DNA of 6,038 nucleotides from Streptosporangiaceae bacterium (GTDB taxonomy: Bacteria > Actinomycetota > Actinomycetes > Streptosporangiales > Streptosporangiaceae), in contig JASIBJ010000084.1 in the NCBI GenBank assembly GCA_030045215.1, forward strand, positions 1 to 6,038, read 5' to 3'. A program made the translations under genes and the position numbers. The stretch's first letter is position 1; each line of letters opens with the position of its first letter. The notes below the pieces were generated by a model that was not told where the DNA came from, ran no database searches, and worked only from the letters and a program-made list of their open reading frames with translations. Shown here piece by piece: positions 5,482 through 6,038 of this stretch.

Positions 5482-6038
5482 GGCGCGGGATCGCCGTCGT
5501 CGGCGCGGGCCAGCCGGCCTAGTTCGTGTCGCGCTAGTTCCATCGCCTTCGCCGGCGTGAGCCGCCGCCCCGAGTCGTAGGCGGTGTCGAACGCGGGCGC
5601 TCCCATCTGGTCGCGGAGCCGGGACTGGTACTGGTCGCGGAGCCTGGTCTCCAGCGGCTCCCACGCTTCGTCATTGGCGGCGAGCAGTGCGTCGGCGGTG
5701 CCGAAGAGCTCGGCGGCGTGCTGATGGTCACCGGCCGCAGTCAGGCAGAGGGCGGCGCCGAGGTAGTTCACTGGCTCCTCGCGCAGCGCCGGGGCGTCGT
5801 CGCAGATCCCGAATGCTTCGATCCATACCGAACAGGCCTTGCCGAGGTCTGCGCACATGATCGCCAAGTGCCCGAGGTTGGTGCGGATGCTCCAGCGGAA
5901 TGTTGGCAGCGAGAGCGCATCAGAGATGCTCACAGCTTCCTCTAGGTGGGGCTGTGCCGCGTCCAGGTTGCCCTTCTCCAGTTCCAGCACGCCGAGGGAG
6001 TCCAGCGTCCCGGCCAGTCTGGCGCCTCTGCCCATTGC
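5478..6038 (-). CDS. TPR-rich C-terminal part of a STAND/AfsR-type regulator (5' end outside window)
   Basis: These 186 codons end at TAG 5478-5480; the frame is open through the right edge, so ATG 6035 is internal. At least three TPR-like helix pairs are visible, numbered from the edge: about 9-42 (DSLGVLELEKGNLDAAQPHL), about 50-83 (TNLGHLAIMCADLGKACSVW) and about 88-120 (YLGAALCLTAAGDHQHAAEL). The tail, MGAPAFDTAYDSGRRLTPAK at 145-164 followed by AMELA, is the conserved ending of many actinobacterial ATPase/TPR regulators (the usual pattern is LG-A-F-AA-A-GR-LS-EEA). The N-terminal ATPase and DNA-binding parts would lie to the right and cannot be confirmed here. It converges on the dprA remnant, and the two stop codons overlap within CTAA. 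It is not the missing end of the left-hand regulator, because the order on the minus strand is wrong for that. Confidence 0.85.
   Translation of the reverse strand, partial: AMGRGARLAGTLDSLGVLELEKGNLDAAQPHLEEAVSISDALSLPTFRWSIRTNLGHLAIMCADLGKACSVWIEAFGICDDAPALREEPVNYLGAALCLTAAGDHQHAAELFGTADALLAANDEAWEPLETRLRDQYQSRLRDQMGAPAFDTAYDSGRRLTPAKAMELARHELGRLARADDGDPAP

Noticed and set aside
5082..5522. Plus-strand frame ending RFAELLLRRGIAVVGAGQPA, considered as a frameshifted DprA Rossmann segment
   Set aside because: The frame begins inside comM out of register, the resemblance is limited to a few hydrophobic residues, and the last part is antisense to the right-hand regulator's natural C-terminus.

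Overview
High-GC DNA with strong codon-position bias, actinobacterial protein families and GGAG-type ribosome binding sites. Together these point to an actinomycete (Streptomyces/Frankia/Catenulispora-like); the genus cannot be named from this window.

Layout. Positions 1-1710 (minus strand) hold most of a large XRE-type HTH + NB-ARC + TPR regulator of the STAND class, whose C-terminus lies beyond the left edge. A 605-base divergent intergenic region (1711-2315) follows and carries several GC-rich palindromes. It leads to a small plus-strand gene (2316-2810) for a secreted, very acidic protein with a peptidoglycan-binding-1-like domain. Positions 2811-3721 have no confident gene. They hold a 10-bp perfect inverted repeat, an unrecognised open frame of which only the last 60 or so codons look coding, and a DnaA-box-like palindrome. 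Positions 3722-5341 encode a complete ComM/YifB-type Mg-chelatase-like AAA+ ATPase. Two bases after its stop, a reading frame opens that starts like DprA but ends after 45 codons (5344-5481), so it looks like a 5' dprA remnant. Its stop codon overlaps that of a convergent minus-strand gene (5478-6038, running off the right edge), which is the TPR-rich C-terminus of a second regulator of the STAND/AfsR-MalT-like type.

How the genes relate. comM and dprA are normally consecutive in actinobacteria, usually with yraN upstream (yraN-comM-dprA). Here comM is intact, yraN is absent and dprA is cut off, which suggests a rearranged or secondary copy of the competence/recombination locus. The divergent pairing of the NB-ARC regulator with the secreted wall-binding protein makes regulation of the latter by the former a reasonable but untested idea. 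No CRISPR array, tRNA, rRNA, recognisable transposase or new multi-gene system was seen. The most interesting points are the broken dprA, the Trp-rich orphan 3' coding segment before comM, and the palindromes in the divergent promoter region.
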